From: UBA1049 sp964522305 | Lineage (GTDB): Bacteria > Bacillota > Clostridia > Oscillospirales > CAG-382 | NCBI GenBank assembly: GCA_964522305.1 | Contig: CAZFVM010000065.1 | Location: 1 to 7,916, forward strand | Length of the DNA: 7,916 nucleotides | Direction: 5' to 3' | Shown here: in pieces, positions 7,001-7,916 of the stretch | Layout of the letters: each line of letters starts with the position of its first letter | Numbering within the stretch: position 1 is the first letter of the stretch | Translations under genes and position numbers: made by a program | The notes under the pieces: generated by a model | The model's database searches: none | Told to the model about the DNA's origin: nothing | Seen by the model: the letters and a program-made list of their open reading frames with translations, nothing else

Positions 7001-7916
7001 GACATTGTTTATTTTGTTAATCGTGTTTCTCGGATATTCAAGACTAATCGTATATTTGGGTGCTTCTCCTCCGAATAGTCTTATATGCTCTGCCAAACCT
7101 TTATTGTCAATTTCAAAAGAGGTCATTCCTGTTAGGATGATAAAGCTGTCATATGCCGGATTCCCGGATGTAACCGAAAAGATAGGTGCACCGACATAAT
7201 CCATGGGGTTGTAGTTATTCATAAACTGGTCTGTAATCCTACAGTCATGGGAATAACTGTAATTGGTTGTTGAGCCCAGGTCTATGTTGCCTATATTAAG
7301 AGACAGTGATTCATTGGTAGTAATATCTCTTCGCAGGAAGTTTTGGTCATACTTCTCAAGAGTAACATCATGACCGACATTATTGCCGGAGATATAGTCG
7401 GTTACCCACCCCGACCATTTTGTACCATCGCCATAAACTCTAAGATAGGATGTAAAAGACCATGCCGGCGCAGCGGTATAAGTGTGTGCCTTAAATATCC
7501 ACCCTCCGGTAATCCCCCAAGGTACAAGCCCGCCGCCGAGCTCATAGGTGTAATCATCGCCGGCTTCAAAATCATTGCCTCCATGGTCCAAAATAGTTGA
7601 ATGAGACTTTGTCTTGGGGTTTGATGGTGTTCTCACATACAATCCGCTTGTTATCTGAGCATCGGTGCCATCGGTGGTTATGATGCGTATGCTTGCTTTA
7701 TAAGGCCCGTTTTTGTTACCTTCTACATTAACAGTAGTTGCGTTAGCGGTTGCGGAAAGATAATTGCTTCCCTCTGCAACAGCAAAGGTGACAATATATA
7801 ATCCGGCAGGAATATCCGAGAAAAATCCGGTTGAGTTTGTAAATATTTTGGACATGTCGGATTTTACAAAAGTGAAGGATATTCCGAAAGGGATATACCA
7901 AGACTTATTCTTGAAA
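3957..7916 (-). CDS. Large surface protein: cohesin-like domain, tandem Ig-like/CxxC repeats, C-terminal anchor (5' end outside window; internal N gap)
   Basis: The frame is open from the right edge to the N gap (984 codons) and continues after it in a different nominal frame to a TAA at 3957 (300 codons). Both sides match the same repeat, so this is one gene, not two. Domain order from the N-terminal side: an MBG/YDG-like segment with AGLYIVTFAVAEGSNYLSAT (near 7790); a region near 7440-7730 with weak resemblance to a PLAT-type beta-sandwich (tentative); unassigned sequence to about 6870; a cohesin-like domain at about 6465-6860 (EVPLTISG, LQLTGVTIGDAF, DGTLITLSFKI, DAPEGT); then the 222-residue repeats; then a beta-rich domain at about 4090-4350; then a sorting-like tail. 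It is probably a cell-surface adhesin or scaffold. Cohesins bind dockerins in cellulosomes, but no dockerin is present in the window and many cohesin-like domains serve other roles. Start codon and signal peptide are outside the window. The full protein would be at least about 1395 residues. Confidence 0.88.
4360..4689 (-). repeat. Repeat unit 4 (C-terminal, partial and diverged)
   Basis: It has the Ig-like part (GKTFCEATEFTVVDANIDTV onward) and a divergent HTW...YTCKHCGVTK module ending IPKL, but lacks the last third (DTTAP...VLDN) of the full unit. It leads directly into the C-terminal beta-rich domain, as expected for the final copy of an array. Confidence 0.85.
4690..5133 (-). repeat. Repeat unit 3 (interrupted by the N gap)
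   Basis: The right piece (4962-5133) encodes a diverged start of the Ig-like part (GGITDGEVYCEAVIVDISDD) that returns to the common sequence at NGKFTVSPAEGEQTIVA. The left piece (4690-4861) encodes the unit's end (SIAEAEGINSW to VLDNIPP). The middle, including the HTW/CxxC module, is missing in the gap. Confidence 0.85.
4862..4961. other. Assembly gap of 100 N
   Basis: Exactly 100 N, the usual placeholder for a gap of unknown size. It falls inside near-identical tandem repeats. Aligning both flanks to the complete unit at 5299-5627 predicts 329 missing bases, which restores the reading frame; 100 does not. Confidence 0.95.
5134..5799 (-). repeat. Repeat unit 2 (666 bp, 222 residues)
   Basis: A complete unit: an Ig-like part with conserved Cys in KTFCEATEF; an HTW...TYTCKFCGATK module with a CxxC pair (codons near 5494-5515); and a second beta-rich part from DTTAPTGSISIDTHSW to VLDN. 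By eye, 5178-5695 is identical to 5844-6361 in unit 1. Confidence 0.93.
5800..6465 (-). repeat. Repeat unit 1 (666 bp, 222 residues)
   Basis: The first complete unit after the cohesin-like domain, with the same three-part structure as unit 2 at an offset of 666 bp. Differences from unit 2 cluster at its two ends, for example at 5813, 5843 and 6362 and further towards 6450. Confidence 0.93.

Overview
The window reads like a scaffold from a low-to-moderate-GC Firmicutes genome of the class Clostridia, probably a gut or anaerobic-digester member of the Ruminococcaceae/Oscillospiraceae type. This is inferred from the families present: an ECF sigma factor whose stop codon overlaps the start of a single-pass membrane protein gene, a UPF0316 membrane protein, a lipoprotein with a Gram-positive style lipobox, and a large surface protein built from Clostridia-type Ig-like and HTW/CxxC modules ending in a membrane anchor. 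A run of exactly 100 N at 4862-4961 shows that this is a scaffolded draft assembly.

Layout. (1) 1-737, minus strand: an ECF sigma factor gene followed, with an ATGA overlap, by the first 60 codons of a membrane protein that is a candidate anti-sigma factor. The sigma frame is broken once, near codon 38. (2) 738-928: an AT-rich divergent intergenic region holding a candidate ECF-type promoter for the sigma gene and a perfect-consensus TTGACA-N17-TATAAT promoter for the next gene, with a 10-bp palindrome in the spacer. (3) 929-1453, plus strand: a UPF0316 (DUF5698/DUF2179) membrane protein. (4) 1454-1782: noncoding, with a long-loop hairpin between convergent genes. (5) 1783-3756, minus strand: an exported lipoprotein with an ADP-ribosylglycohydrolase-type domain, a PKD domain and an F5/8 C (CBM32-like) domain, transcribed from its own promoter. 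(6) 3865-3910: an apparently bidirectional terminator. (7) 3957 to the right edge, minus strand: a very large surface protein, cut by the window edge and by the N gap. It has a cohesin-like domain, at least three and a half copies of a 222-residue (666-bp) repeat and a C-terminal membrane/wall anchor.

How the genes relate. The lipoprotein and the repeat protein are neighbours on the same strand and both act outside the cytoplasmic membrane. The lipoprotein carries carbohydrate- and protein-binding accessory domains, and the large protein looks like an adhesin or scaffold. The sigma/anti-sigma pair may be a local envelope-stress regulator, but nothing in the sequence ties it to the surface genes. 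No mobile element, CRISPR array, RNA gene or clearly new multi-gene system is visible. The most useful observations are the homogenised 666-bp repeats with a gap whose true size can be predicted, the broken sigma factor, and the unusual exported ADP-ribosylglycohydrolase-family lipoprotein.
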